The position numbers were made by a program, and so were the translations under genes. Positions 51,490 through 60,693 of a stretch of 64,000 bases of DNA are shown one piece after another. The notes under the pieces were generated by a model. That model ran no database searches. It was not told where the DNA came from and saw only the letters and a program-made list of their open reading frames with translations. Position 1 is the stretch's first letter, and every line of letters begins with the position of its first letter. The DNA is from Murinocardiopsis flavida (lineage in GTDB: Bacteria > Actinomycetota > Actinomycetes > Streptosporangiales > Streptosporangiaceae), in the NCBI RefSeq assembly GCF_003014485.1, contig NZ_PYGA01000005.1, forward strand, positions 186,001 to 250,000. Reading direction: 5' to 3'.

Positions 51490-51986
51490 AGCGCCTTCAT
51501 GTGGTCGAAGGGCTCCCGGCAGGCGCCGCACACGTAGAGCGCCTTGCACGCGGTCGAGCCGAAGCGGCTGAGCAGGCGCGTGTCGGGCGACCCGCACTGC
51601 GGGCAGCGGACCGAGAGGGCCACGGGCACGGGCCCCGTGCGGGCGGTCGCGGGCCCGGGTGGGGCGATGCCGTTCTCGGCGAGCTTGCGGCGGCCGTCGG
51701 CCGAGATCCAGTCGGTGGTCCAGGGCGGCGAGAGGACGGTGCGCACCTCGGCGTCCGGAATGCCGCCGGCGGCGAGGGCGCCGCGGATGTCGGCGCGGAT
51801 GGCGTCCATGGCGGGGCAGCCCGAGTAGGTCGGGGTGACGACCACCTCGACCGCGCCGCCGGAGGTGCGGCCGACGCCGCGCACGATGCCGAGGTCGCCC
51901 AGCGTGAGCATCGGCAGCTCCGGGTCGGCGACCCCCTTGGCGAGCCGTTCGGCGCGGCCGTCGGCCGCCGTGTCGCGCGCGCTCAC
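51486..51986 (-). CDS. paaD: Phenylacetate degradation protein PaaD (MIP18/Fe-S assembly type)
   Basis: A 166-residue protein. The N-terminal MIP18/SufT-like domain carries VADPELPMLTLGDLGIVRGV near 20 and PTYSGCPAMDAIRADI near 54. The C-terminus has a four-cysteine zinc-ribbon-like motif, CPQCGS...CGACREP, near 130-160. PaaD is needed for Fe-S maturation of the epoxidase rather than catalysis. GTG at 51986 overlaps the paaC stop. The second possible GTG is one codon earlier. Confidence 0.92.
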   Translation of the reverse strand: MSARDTAADGRAERLAKGVADPELPMLTLGDLGIVRGVGRTSGGAVEVVVTPTYSGCPAMDAIRADIRGALAAGGIPDAEVRTVLSPPWTTDWISADGRRKLAENGIAPPGPATARTGPVPVALSVRCPQCGSPDTRLLSRFGSTACKALYVCGACREPFDHMKAL

Positions 51987-52771
51987 CACGCCGCCCCCGG
52001 GTGCGAGCGGTGCACGTGCTGCATCTCCGCGAGCAGGAAGCCGAAGGACTGCGTGTGCAGCCCGTGGCGGCCGCCGCGGCCGCCCGGCCCCGCCTGCGGG
52101 GGGAGATCGGGCCGGTGCAGGCCGGCCTCCGCGAGGACGGCGTCGACGGCGGAGTCCCACGCGGGGCGCAGCCCGGCGGGGTCGACCCCCGCGCCCGACG
52201 CCGCGGCGGCGCTGATGACGGGGTCGGCGGTGAACATCTCGTCGACGTGCGGCCAGGCCGCGTCGAGGGCCGCGGCCATGCGCGCCGCGCTCTCCTCGGT
52301 GCCGTCGCCCAGGCGCACCGTCCACTGCGCCGCGTGGTCGCGGTGGTAGTCGAGCTCCTTCACTGCCTTGCCGGCGACCCCGGCCAGGACGTCGTCGGTC
52401 GAGGCGGCGAGCGCGGCGTAGAGCTCCCGCGCGTAGCAGGAGAACAGCAGGTGCCGGGCGATGGTGTGCGCGAAGTCGGTGTTGGGCAGCTCCACGAGCA
52501 GGCAGTTGCGGAACTCGGGTTCGTCGCGCAGGTAGGCGAGCGTGTCCTCGTCGCGGCCCTCGCCTTCGAGTTCACCCGCCCGGGTGAGCAGCGGGCGCGC
52601 CTGGCCGAGCAGGTCGAGGGCGATGTTCGCCAGGGCGACGTCCTCTTCGAGCTGCGGCGCCCGGGTCACGACCTCGGCCATGCGGTGCCCGGCGATGAGG
52701 GCGTCGTCGCCGAGGCGCAGCAGGTAGCCGGCCGTCGCGGCGTCGGTGCCCGGCCCGGTTCCGGTGGTCAC
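51983..52771 (-). CDS. paaC: Phenylacetyl-CoA epoxidase structural subunit PaaC
   Basis: A 262-residue ferritin-like subunit without a full diiron site, which supports PaaA. LLRLGDDALIAGHRMAEVV near 18, LANIALDLLGQARPLL near 47, FLLVELPNTDFAHTIARHLL-type sequence near 85 and ELDYHRDHAAQW near 134 are typical. GTG at 52771 overlaps the paaB stop. PaaA and PaaC form the core heterotetramer that epoxidises the ring of phenylacetyl-CoA. Confidence 0.93.
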   Translation of the reverse strand: MTTGTGPGTDAATAGYLLRLGDDALIAGHRMAEVVTRAPQLEEDVALANIALDLLGQARPLLTRAGELEGEGRDEDTLAYLRDEPEFRNCLLVELPNTDFAHTIARHLLFSCYARELYAALAASTDDVLAGVAGKAVKELDYHRDHAAQWTVRLGDGTEESAARMAAALDAAWPHVDEMFTADPVISAAAASGAGVDPAGLRPAWDSAVDAVLAEAGLHRPDLPPQAGPGGRGGRHGLHTQSFGFLLAEMQHVHRSHPGAAW

Positions 52772-53052
52772 AGGTGGTCGACCCCCTCGGGCACCTCGTA
52801 GAACGTGGGGTGCCGGTAGACCTTGTCGTCGGCGGGGTCGAAGAAGGACGCCTTGTCCTCGGGCGCCGACGCGGTGATCGCCGCCGCGGGGACCACCCAG
52901 ACGCTCACCCCCTCCTGCCGCCGGGTGTAGAGGTCGCGGGCGTTGTGCAGCGCGTGCCCGGCGTCGGCGGCGTGCAGGCTGCCGACGTGGGTGTGCGACA
53001 GGCCGCGGCGGGCGCGCACGAACACCTCCCAGAGGGGCCACTCGCCGCTCAC
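52768..53052 (-). CDS. paaB: Phenylacetyl-CoA epoxidase subunit PaaB
   Basis: A 94-residue subunit with [20 protein letters not shown] at the N-terminus and [20 protein letters not shown] near 33, the PaaB signature. It is a small bridging subunit of the epoxidase. GTG at 53052 overlaps the paaA stop (GTGA). Confidence 0.94.
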   Translation of the reverse strand: MSGEWPLWEVFVRARRGLSHTHVGSLHAADAGHALHNARDLYTRRQEGVSVWVVPAAAITASAPEDKASFFDPADDKVYRHPTFYEVPEGVDHL

Positions 53053-54017
53053 CGCGCGGCCTCCCGTGCGGCGGCGCGGTCGGCCTGCTTCGCGGCGTGC
53101 GCGCGGGCGGCCTCGCGGACCCAGGCGCCGTCGGCGTGCGCGGCGCGGCGGTGCTCGATGCGCTGCCGGTTGCACGGCCCGTCGCCCTTGAGGACCGCGG
53201 TGAACTCGGCCCAGTCGACGGCGCCGAAGTCGTAGTGCCCCCGCTCGGCGTTCCACGCGAGGTCGGGGTCGGGCAGGGTGAGGCCGAGCGCGCGGACCTG
53301 CTCGGCGATGATGTCGACGAACCGCTGCCGCAGGTCGTCGTTGGAGTACCGCTTGATCCGCCAGGCCATGGACTTGCCGCTGTGCGCGGACTCGGAGTCG
53401 GGCGGGCCGAACATCATCAGCGACGGCCAGTACCAGCGGTCGACGGCGTCCTGGGCCATGGCCCGCTGCCGCGGGGTGCCCCGGGCCAGCACGTGCAGGA
53501 TCTCGAAGCCCTGCCGCTGGTGGAAGCTCTCCTCCTTGCAGATGCGCACCATGGCCCGCGCGTAGGGGCCGTAGGAGCAGCGGCACAGCGGCACCTGGTT
53601 GGTGATGGCCGCCCCGTCGACCAGCCACCCGATGGCGCCGACATCGGCCCAGGTGGGTGTGGGGTAGTTGAAGATCGACGAGTAGCGCTGGCGGCCCTCG
53701 TGCAGCAGGTCGAGCAGCTCGGCCCGGTCGACGCCCAGGGTCTCGGCCGCGCTGTAGAGGTAGAGCCCGTGCCCCGCTTCGTCCTGCACCTTCGCGATGA
53801 GCACGGCCTTGCGTTTCAGGCTCGGCGCGCGGGTGATCCAGTTGCCCTCGGGCTGCATGCCGATGATCTCGGAGTGCGCGTGCTGCGCGATCTGGCGGAT
53901 GAGGGTCGCGCGGTAGTCGTCGGGCATCCAGTCGCGCGGTTCGATGCGCTCCTCGCCGGAGATCATCGCGTCGAACCGCTGCCGCGGACCCGCGGGGGCG
54001 GTGCCGGTGAGCGTCAT
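53049..54017 (-). CDS. paaA: Phenylacetyl-CoA epoxidase catalytic subunit PaaA
   Basis: A 322-residue diiron oxygenase subunit. The metal ligands are in [20 protein letters not shown] near 40, [20 protein letters not shown] near 72 (ExxH) and [17 protein letters not shown] near 153 (E...ExxH type). PaaA inserts oxygen into the phenylacetyl-CoA ring. The ATG at 54017 is followed by B, C, D and E with 3- or 4-base overlaps. A perfect TetR-type palindrome lies 49-62 bases upstream, the likely PaaR operator. Confidence 0.95.
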   Translation of the reverse strand: MTLTGTAPAGPRQRFDAMISGEERIEPRDWMPDDYRATLIRQIAQHAHSEIIGMQPEGNWITRAPSLKRKAVLIAKVQDEAGHGLYLYSAAETLGVDRAELLDLLHEGRQRYSSIFNYPTPTWADVGAIGWLVDGAAITNQVPLCRCSYGPYARAMVRICKEESFHQRQGFEILHVLARGTPRQRAMAQDAVDRWYWPSLMMFGPPDSESAHSGKSMAWRIKRYSNDDLRQRFVDIIAEQVRALGLTLPDPDLAWNAERGHYDFGAVDWAEFTAVLKGDGPCNRQRIEHRRAAHADGAWVREAARAHAAKQADRAAAREAAR

Positions 54018-54065
54018 GGGATGTGTCCTTCCGGCGGCGCCCCGGAGCGGGGCGCCCAATTACCT

Positions 54066-54079
54066 ACCGAACGTTCGGT
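54066..54079. promoter_or_regulatory. PaaR operator candidate upstream of paaA
   Basis: ACCGAACGTTCGGT is a perfect 14-bp palindrome 49 bases upstream of the paaA start. A near-identical copy occurs in the paaN-paaI divergent region, which supports one common TetR regulator, probably the PaaR encoded at 58001. Confidence 0.8.
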
Positions 54080-54190
54080 TAGAAAATACTGCGCCGCGGG
54101 ACCGCGGTCAATGCCCCGGACGTCGATGCCCCCGAACGGAGGCGGGCCGTGCCCGCCCGCGCCGGTACGCGCGGACGGGCACGGGGCGGA

Positions 54191-55873
54191 TCAGACCGGG
54201 CGGCGCGACTGCACGAACGAGAATCGGCCGGCGACGAACGCCGGATCGGTCAGCGACGCCGTCGCCGCCGGGTTCGCACCGCTGCCGTGGTAGTCGCTGA
54301 ACGCGGCCGACTGGTTCACGAAGACCTGGCCGGTGAGGTTCGCCGACATGTTCACCCCTGCCGCCAGCGCGCTCCGCTCCGCGTCGTCGAGCACGCCGGT
54401 GTCGGTGGAGTACACCGCTGCGGTCAGCGCGCCGCGCTCGCCCACCGTCTCGCGCAGCAGGCGCAGCGACTCGGCGGTGTCCTCGGTGCCGATGACGAAG
54501 GAGATGGGGCCGAAGTGCTCCCGCCCGTAGACGTCGCGGCGCGCGACGTCGACCCGGACGATGAGCGGCGTGCGCACCACCGCGTCGGCGAAGTCGGGGT
54601 GCGCCACCGGCGCCGACCCGCGCACCACGGCGCCGAGCGACTCGGCCTCCTCGATGCGCCCGAGTACCGCGTCGCCGCTGATGGCGCCGAGAATGCCGGT
54701 GGCCCGGCCGACGTCGCCGAGCAGCCGCGACACCGCCTCCCCGAGGTCGGCGGCGACCTCCTCGGCGGACTTGCGGCCCTCGTCGGTGTCGATGCCGCCG
54801 CGCGGCACGAAGATGTTCTGCGGCGTGGTGCACATCTGCCCGCTGTACAGCGACAGGGAGAACGCGAGGTTGCCGAGCATCGCGGCGTAGGCGTCGGTCG
54901 AGTCGAGGACGACGGCGTTCACCCCCGCCTTCTCGGTGTTCACGAATGCCTGGCGGGCGTGGGCCTCCAGCCAGTCGCCGAACTCGGTGGACCCGGTGAA
55001 GTCGACGACGCGCACCTCGGGCCGGACGGCGAGGGCGGCGGCGACGCGCTCCTCGGGGCGCTCGGCGGCGAGCAGGACGGTGTCGGGGTCGAACCCGCAC
55101 TCGGCGAGCACCTCGCGCGCCACGGCGACGGTGATCGCGAGCGGCAGGACCGCGCGCGGGTGCGGCTTGACGATCACCGGGTTGCCGGTGACCAGGCTGG
55201 CGAACAGCGCGGGGTAGCTGTTCCAGGTCGGGAACGTCGCGCAGCCGATGAGCAGCGCCACGCCGCGCGGCACCACGTGGAAGCGCTTGTCCATGACCTG
55301 GGGGTCGCCCTTGCGCTGCGGCTTCTCCCAGCGGACCGACCCCGCGTAGCGGGCCGTGAGGTCGTAGCCGTAGGCCACCGCCTCCAGCCCGCGGTCCTGC
55401 GCCTGCGGGCCGCCGGCCTGGAACGCCATGACGAACGCCTGGCCGCTCGTGTGCTGCACGGCGTGCGCGATCTCGAAGCTCCGCTTGTTCAGCCGGTCCA
55501 GGATCTCCAGGCAGACGCCGGCGCGGGCGTCGGGGCCGGCGTCGCGCCACCCGGGCAGCGCGGCCGCCGACGCGGCGATGAGCGTGTCGGGGTCGGCGTG
55601 CGGGTAGCCGACGCCGAGCGCGATGCCGTACGGGGAGCGCTCGGTCACGACCCTGTCGTCGCCGCCGGGCTGGTCGAGCGGGAAGTCCTTTCCGAGGTAG
55701 CCCTCGAACGCCGCCTGCCCGCGCTCGGCCGCGTCGGGCCCGTAGACCTTGGGGCTCGGCGACTCCGGGTAGGGCGACCAGAAGTGCCGGCCGCGGACCG
55801 CGGCCACCGCCTCGTCCAGTGTCGTCCGGTGCCGTTCGAGCAGTTCCGCCGGTTCCGTGCTGACGTGGCCCAC
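54191..55873 (-). CDS. paaN: Phenylacetate degradation aldehyde dehydrogenase PaaN
   Basis: A 560-residue NAD(P)-dependent aldehyde dehydrogenase of the PaaN family. FHVVPRGVALLIGCATFPTW near 203 and GNPVIVKPHPRAVLPLA near 236 bind the cofactor; FTGSTEFGDWLEAH near 290 follows. Catalytic Cys is in SGQMCTTPQNIFVP near 341 and Glu in the EKAG segment near 311. It acts on the ring-opened semialdehyde intermediate; in some actinobacteria it replaces the PaaZ dehydrogenase. GTG at 55873 has GGGAG 9 bases upstream. It runs in the same direction as paaABCDE. Confidence 0.9.
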   Translation of the reverse strand: MGHVSTEPAELLERHRTTLDEAVAAVRGRHFWSPYPESPSPKVYGPDAAERGQAAFEGYLGKDFPLDQPGGDDRVVTERSPYGIALGVGYPHADPDTLIAASAAALPGWRDAGPDARAGVCLEILDRLNKRSFEIAHAVQHTSGQAFVMAFQAGGPQAQDRGLEAVAYGYDLTARYAGSVRWEKPQRKGDPQVMDKRFHVVPRGVALLIGCATFPTWNSYPALFASLVTGNPVIVKPHPRAVLPLAITVAVAREVLAECGFDPDTVLLAAERPEERVAAALAVRPEVRVVDFTGSTEFGDWLEAHARQAFVNTEKAGVNAVVLDSTDAYAAMLGNLAFSLSLYSGQMCTTPQNIFVPRGGIDTDEGRKSAEEVAADLGEAVSRLLGDVGRATGILGAISGDAVLGRIEEAESLGAVVRGSAPVAHPDFADAVVRTPLIVRVDVARRDVYGREHFGPISFVIGTEDTAESLRLLRETVGERGALTAAVYSTDTGVLDDAERSALAAGVNMSANLTGQVFVNQSAAFSDYHGSGANPAATASLTDPAFVAGRFSFVQSRRPV

Positions 55874-56020
55874 GAGTCCGTACTCCCAACCATCGCATCG
55901 GGCCGGCCCGTTCCACCGGCCGCGGCCACCGGGTACTCCGGCGGACGCGGCCGGGCGGGCCATCGGGCCGACCCTTGACAGAGCACCCGCCCGTGGTGCT
56001 TTGCTGATGGGGTATTCCTA

Positions 56021-56034
56021 ACCGACCGTTCGGT
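56021..56034. promoter_or_regulatory. PaaR operator candidate between paaN and paaI
   Basis: ACCGACCGTTCGGT differs by one base from the perfect palindrome upstream of paaA (ACCGAACGTTCGGT). It lies between the divergent starts of paaN (55873) and paaI (56119), so one bound repressor could control both directions. Confidence 0.8.
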
Positions 56035-56118
56035 AGGGCGCAAGGGCCGCAGCGGCCCGGTGCCGCGACCGGGCGGCGAGCAGTGGGGTGGCCGCGCGCC
56101 CCGCGGAGACGAGCGCCC

Positions 56119-56577
56119 GTGTACCAGCCGCCGCACAACGGTGCCGACCCGCAGCGCACGGCCGAGGAGTCGGTCGCGGCGATGATGGCGGCCGACGTGT
56201 CGGCCGGCCCGCTGGGGATCGACGTCGACCGGGTGGCCCCGGGGCGCGCCCGCGCCACCATGCGCGTCACCCCGGCCATGGTCAACGGCCACGGCCTGTG
56301 CCACGGCGGCTATGTCTTCCTGATCGCCGACACCGCGTTCGCAGCCGCGTGCAACACCTACGGGGTGGCGACCGTCGCCGCCGGCGCCGACATCACCTTC
56401 GTCGCGGCGGCCCGCGCCGGCGACCTGCTCACAGCGCACGCCACCGAGCGCACCCGCTACGGCCGCAGCGGGCTCTACGACGCCACCGTCACCCGCGCCG
56501 CCGCGTCCGCCGGCCCGGACGAGGTCATCGCCGAGTTCCGGGGCCGCAGCCGCGCGCTGCCCGCCGCCCGGCGCTGA
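56119..56577 (+). CDS. paaI: Hydroxyphenylacetyl-CoA thioesterase PaaI
   Basis: A 152-residue hot-dog thioesterase. VNGHGLCHGGYVFLIADTAF near 55 contains the G-x-x-H-G-G catalytic loop and Asp; ACNTYGVATVAAGADITFVA near 77 follows. PaaI releases CoA from dead-end phenylacetyl-CoA derivatives. I chose GTG at 56119, with GGAGA about 10 bases upstream, over GTG at 56083, which would add a non-conserved Pro/Arg leader. Confidence 0.92.
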   Translation: MYQPPHNGADPQRTAEESVAAMMAADVSAGPLGIDVDRVAPGRARATMRVTPAMVNGHGLCHGGYVFLIADTAFAAACNTYGVATVAAGADITFVAAARAGDLLTAHATERTRYGRSGLYDATVTRAAASAGPDEVIAEFRGRSRALPAARR

Positions 56578-56645
56578 GGACCCGACCCCCGCCGACCCGA
56601 CACTGCGGCCCCGGCACCGAGGCCCCGACCCTGAGGACACCGACC

Positions 56646-58001
56646 ATGACCGAACCGGCCCCCGGAATCGCACCGCCTCCCGTCGCGGTCCCCCGCCAGT
56701 CCCGCGGTGCGCACGGGCCACCCCTGCTCGACGCCATGGAGCAGGTCGGCCCCGCGGAACTCGCGGAGCACCAGTTGCGCCTGCTGCGGTGGAGCGTCCG
56801 GCACGCGTACACCCACCAGCGCTTCTACCGCGCCAAGTGCGACGCCGCCGGGATCGGCCCCGACGACCTCGGCACGCTCGCCGACCTCACCGCGTTCCCG
56901 TTCACCACCAAGCAGGACCTGCGCGACGCCTACCCGTTCGACGCCATGGCGGTCCCGATGGACCGGGTCCTGCGCGTCCACGCCTCCAGCGGCACCACGG
57001 GGCGCGCCACCGCCGTCGGTTACACGCGCGGCGACCTCGACGTCTGGGCCGACCTCATGGCGCGCAGCGTCCGCGCCTCCGGCGGGCGGCCCGGCGAGAA
57101 GGTGCACGTGGCCTACGGCTACGGGCTCTTCACCGGCGGCCTCGGCGCGCACTACGGCGCCGAGCGGCTGGGCTGCACCGTGATCCCCGCCTCCGGCGGG
57201 CAGACGCCGCGCCAGGTGCAGCTCATCACGGACTTCCGCCCGGAGACCATCATGGTCACCCCCTCCTACCTGCTCACCATCGCCGACGAGTTCCGCAGGC
57301 AGGGGCTCGACCCGCGCGCCACCTCGCTGCGCACCGCGATCCTCGGCGCCGAGCCGTGGACCGAGGACATGCGCGCCGAGATCGAGGCGGCCTTCGACCT
57401 GGACGCCGTCGACATCTACGGGCTCTCGGAGGTCATGGGGCCCGGTGTGGCGAACGAGTGCGTGGAGGCGAAGGACGGGCCGCACATCTGGGAGGACCAC
57501 TTCCTGCCCGAGGTGGTCGACCCGGCGAGCGGCGCGGTCCTGCCCGACGGCACCGACGGCGAACTGGTCTTCACCTCGCTCACCAAGGAGGCCATGCCCG
57601 TCATCCGGTACCGGACGGGCGACCTGTCGCGGCTGTCCCCCGGCACGGCGCGGCCGGCGTTCCGGCGCATGGCGAAGGTCGCCGGCCGCAGCGACGACAT
57701 GATCATCCTGCGCGGGGTGAACCTGCTCCCCACCCAGGTGGAGGAGCTGGTCCTGCGCACACCCGGCCTCGCGCCGCACTTCCTGCTCGTCCTGCGCCGC
57801 CCCGCGCGCCTCGACGAGCTGACCGTGCGGGTGGAGCACCGGCCCGGCGCGGCGGGGCCCGACATCGCCGCCGCCGGCCCGCTGCTGTCGGCCGCGCTGC
57901 GCGACTACGCGGGCGTGCGCGCCGGGATCGAGGTGGTGGCGCCCGGCGCGCTGGAGCGGTCGGTCGGCAAGGCCGCCCGCATCCTCGACGAGCGCCACTG
58001 A
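56646..58001 (+). CDS. paaK: Phenylacetate-CoA ligase PaaK
   Basis: A 451-residue adenylate-forming enzyme that activates phenylacetate with CoA, the first step of the pathway. VHASSGTTGRATAVGYTRGD near 117 is the P-loop motif. AILGAEPWTEDMRAEIE near 230, DIYGLSEVMGPGVANEC near 256, YRTGDLSRL near 320 and RSDDMIILRGVNLLPTQVEE near 343 are the ANL-family motifs in PaaK form. It follows paaI by 68 bases, and its stop overlaps the ATG of the TetR gene. Confidence 0.95.
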   Translation: MTEPAPGIAPPPVAVPRQSRGAHGPPLLDAMEQVGPAELAEHQLRLLRWSVRHAYTHQRFYRAKCDAAGIGPDDLGTLADLTAFPFTTKQDLRDAYPFDAMAVPMDRVLRVHASSGTTGRATAVGYTRGDLDVWADLMARSVRASGGRPGEKVHVAYGYGLFTGGLGAHYGAERLGCTVIPASGGQTPRQVQLITDFRPETIMVTPSYLLTIADEFRRQGLDPRATSLRTAILGAEPWTEDMRAEIEAAFDLDAVDIYGLSEVMGPGVANECVEAKDGPHIWEDHFLPEVVDPASGAVLPDGTDGELVFTSLTKEAMPVIRYRTGDLSRLSPGTARPAFRRMAKVAGRSDDMIILRGVNLLPTQVEELVLRTPGLAPHFLLVLRRPARLDELTVRVEHRPGAAGPDIAAAGPLLSAALRDYAGVRAGIEVVAPGALERSVGKAARILDERH

Positions 58002-58744
58002 TGGCGCCCGGTGCCGTACCCGCTGCCGTGCCCGCAGCGTCTCCCCCGGTAGATTCGGTCACTGTGGCCATCACTCCGCCGACCGGTCCGCCCCGATCCC
58101 GTGCCGGGCGGCCCGGCCACGACGCCGACTCCGTCCTCCGCACGGCGGTCCGGGTGTTCAACGAGCGCGGCTACGAGGGCACCAGCATGGAGGACCTCGC
58201 CCGGGCGCTCGGCATCACCAAGTCGGCCATCTACCACCACGTCAGCGGCAAGCAGGAGCTCCTGCGGCAGGCGCTCGACCGCGCGCTCGACGCGCTGTTC
58301 GCCGTCACCGCCGAGCCCGGAGCCGCCGCCGGCCCGGCGATCGACCGCCTCGAACACGTCGTGCGCGGCAGTGTGACGGTGCTGGTCGCCGAACTGCCGC
58401 ACGTCACCCTGCTGCTGCGGGTGCGCGGCAACACCGCCGTCGAGCGGCGCGCGCTGGCGCGCCGGCGCGAGTTCGACCAGATAGTGGCGGGGCTGGTCCG
58501 CGAGGGCGCCGCCGCCGGCGAGATCAGGGCCGACATCGACCCCGAGATCGCCGGGCGGCTGCTGTTCGGCATGGTCAACTCGCTGATCGAGTGGTACCGT
58601 CCGGGCCGCGGCCTCGACGGGGCCGAACTCGCCTCGGTGGTCGCAGCCGTGGCGTTCGACGGCCTCCGCACGGAGCCGCGACCGACATCACAGCGGCCGC
58701 AACCGGCCGCGGCGGCCCCACCGCCGGACCCGCCGCCCCGATGA
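58001..58744 (+). CDS. paaR: TetR-family regulator of phenylacetate genes (PaaR-like)
   Basis: A 247-residue regulator with a helix-turn-helix near 45-92 (VLRTAVRVFNERGYEGTSME, then ARALGITKSAIYHHVSGKQE) and a TetR_C domain. The ATG overlaps the paaK stop (TGATG); a GTG at 58064 would give a shorter product without the Pro/Ala leader. Position at the end of the paaIK operon and the two palindromes upstream of paaA and paaN/paaI support a PaaR role. Phenylacetyl-CoA is the known inducer of such regulators. The last 25 residues are Pro-rich. Confidence 0.85.
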   Translation: MAPGAVPAAVPAASPPVDSVTVAITPPTGPPRSRAGRPGHDADSVLRTAVRVFNERGYEGTSMEDLARALGITKSAIYHHVSGKQELLRQALDRALDALFAVTAEPGAAAGPAIDRLEHVVRGSVTVLVAELPHVTLLLRVRGNTAVERRALARRREFDQIVAGLVREGAAAGEIRADIDPEIAGRLLFGMVNSLIEWYRPGRGLDGAELASVVAAVAFDGLRTEPRPTSQRPQPAAAAPPPDPPPR

Positions 58745-59303
58745 ACGTGGCGACCGACACACCGCCGCACACGGGCGGGCCCCGCTGGATGCGGGTGACC
58801 TGCGCATTCGCCCGGACCCCCGACACCGGCGGCGCGCCACCCAGCGAACTCACAACTCGGGCATCGAACCCGAACGGCCCGAAGGTCTCACGAACGTCAC
58901 GAAAGGGCCACAGTCCATGTGGTAGTGTCCGGGACAGGCGCTGTATTAAGCGACTTAGGAAATGAGCGGACCCTACGCTCACGGCTCACGAGCGTCTCAC
59001 ATAACGGACCACGAGGGCCACCACCAGGCCGAGCGGCCGGAGCCCGTCACCGCCTGAGGTTTTCCCACACACGGGTCGGCGCCGCACCCTCGGTAAAAGC
59101 GGCGAATTCACCTATGCCCGACCTGCCATGAGCAGGGTCGGCCATGAGGGGTCAAACACATAATGAGTCAGCAGTACTGCCACAGCGGCGCAACCCAGTC
59201 GGTCCCGCAGCACGGCCCACAAGGCCGGCTCCGGATCGCCGGTGTGCGCTCCGCCGTGCCGCACAGCCGGACGACCGGATCGGCGTACCACCCCGGAGAC
59301 AGG
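58745..59303. other. Gene-free region upstream of the STAS gene
   Basis: A 559-bp gap. CCACA-GTCCA-TGTGG at 58908-58922 is a small dyad, and TGTATTAAG at 58939-58947 could be part of a promoter. ATG at 59163 opens an in-frame extension of the STAS gene, but its residues are low-complexity and not conserved. I found no other gene. Confidence 0.5.
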
Positions 59304-59669
59304 ATGCCTGCGCTGAAGGTGACCACCTGTCCGCATGACGACGGCACGGTGCTCCTCCTCGAAGGCGAGATCGACATCGCGACCGAGGACCAGTTCCACG
59401 CCGCCGCGGTCGGTGCCGTCGAAGCCGAACCGCACGGCCGGGTCGTCCTCGACTGCCAGGACCTCAACTTCATCGACTCCAGCGGCCTGCGGGTGCTCAT
59501 CCAGACCCACAAGTCCGCCAAGGAGCACTACGGCCACGTCCTGATCGCCGCCCCCAACGCCCGTGTCGCGCAGATCCTGCGCGTCACCGCGATCGACAGC
59601 CGCATCCCCGTCTTCCCGTCCGTGGCCGACGCCCTCGCCGCACCGCTGGAGACCGCCACTCCCGGCTGA
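59304..59669 (+). CDS. STAS-domain anti-sigma factor antagonist
   Basis: A 121-residue SpoIIAA/RsbV-like protein. GTVLLLEGEIDIATEDQFHA near 14 and GRVVLDCQDLNFIDSSGLRV near 42 contain the phosphorylatable Ser in DSSGL. Such proteins bind anti-sigma kinases to release a stress sigma factor. ATG 59304 has GGAG 5 bases upstream and is preferred to 59163, whose extra 47 residues look non-coding. No partner anti-sigma gene is adjacent. Confidence 0.9.
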   Translation: MPALKVTTCPHDDGTVLLLEGEIDIATEDQFHAAAVGAVEAEPHGRVVLDCQDLNFIDSSGLRVLIQTHKSAKEHYGHVLIAAPNARVAQILRVTAIDSRIPVFPSVADALAAPLETATPG

Positions 59670-59695
59670 GCGCGCAGCCCCGATCCGGCGCCACA

Positions 59696-59723
59696 GGGGC
59701 GCCCCGCCATGGCGGGGCGCCCC
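59696..59723 (+). terminator. Perfect 13-bp-arm terminator palindrome
   Basis: GGGGCGCCCCGCC at 59696-59708 is the exact reverse complement of 59711-59723 with AT between. It starts 26 bases after the STAS stop codon. Confidence 0.8.
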
Positions 59724-59840
59724 TTCGCCACGTCCCGGGTGCACAATCGCCCCCATGAACCGCACCGCCCCCGCAGCGACCGGCGACCCCGCAGCAGAGA
59801 CCGCGCCGGAGGCGCGGTGAGCGCGGCGCGGGCCCGGGGC

Positions 59841-60554
59841 TCAGGGGAACAGGAGTAGCCAGACCCCGAACGCGAGGACGGCGACGTTGACGGCGCCGAA
59901 GAAGAACACCCACGCCGTCCCCGGCACGCCCGTGAGGCGGTCGAGCTGGTCGGCGTCGGAGTGCGGCGACGGCTGGCGCACCCGCTGCCCCTGGAGCTCG
60001 AACACCGGGCGCACCCCCGCCACCAGCATGAACCAGGTGAACAGATAGGCGAACGCCGCCTGGACCTCGGCGGGGGTGAACCACGACACCAGGAACACCA
60101 GTGCCCCGGTGCCGACCAGCGACACCACGCCGTAGACGTTGCGGATGAGCAGCAGCATCGCGGCGAGCACCAGGATGCTCATCCACAGCAGCATCGTGAT
60201 GCGGTCGTTCATCAGCAGCAGGATGCCGACGAGGCCCACCAGCGACGGGGTGATGTACCCGGCGGCGACGGTCAGGATCATCCCGATGCCGTCGGGGCGG
60301 CCCCGCGAGACCGTGACCCCGGAGGTGTCGGAGTGCAGCCGGATACCGGTGAGCTGGCGCCCGCTGACCAGCGCCACTACGGCGTGCCCGCCCTCGTGCG
60401 CGATGGTCACCACGTTGCGGGCCACCCGCCACGGCCCGCTCGTGAGGACCAGCCCCAGCGCGACCACTCCGGCGGCGGCCACCAGCCAGTACGGCGGGGC
60501 CGGCTGAGTGCGGAAGACGTCCTGCCAGACCTCCGCCAACGACGTTGCTTCCAT
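59841..60554 (-). CDS. M50-family membrane metallopeptidase
   Basis: A 237-residue protein with about six membrane helices. The zinc-binding HExxH is in TIAHEGGHAVVALVSG near residue 50, followed by a loop RPDGIGMILTVAAGYITPSL near 86. This is the short actinobacterial M50 (FtsH-unrelated, B-subfamily-like) type found in many streptomycetes. The substrate is unknown. It stands alone in the leftward direction, downstream of the DUF4097 gene by 139 bases. Confidence 0.85.
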   Translation of the reverse strand: MEATSLAEVWQDVFRTQPAPPYWLVAAAGVVALGLVLTSGPWRVARNVVTIAHEGGHAVVALVSGRQLTGIRLHSDTSGVTVSRGRPDGIGMILTVAAGYITPSLVGLVGILLLMNDRITMLLWMSILVLAAMLLLIRNVYGVVSLVGTGALVFLVSWFTPAEVQAAFAYLFTWFMLVAGVRPVFELQGQRVRQPSPHSDADQLDRLTGVPGTAWVFFFGAVNVAVLAFGVWLLLFP

Positions 60555-60693
60555 GCCCCCACGCTCTCCGCTCGGACCGCCCGTGCCACCGGGCCGCGTT
60601 CTCGCTCTGCGCTATGGACTGTAGGTCATGGCCGGCGTCCGCGCCGACACGCCGGACGCCCCATGGCCGCAGCGCAGCGGGCGCCCCGCGGCG

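Noticed and set aside
59756-59820. Short 21-codon frame starting at 59756 after the STAS terminator
   Set aside because: No ribosome-binding site and low-complexity Ala/Thr/Pro content.
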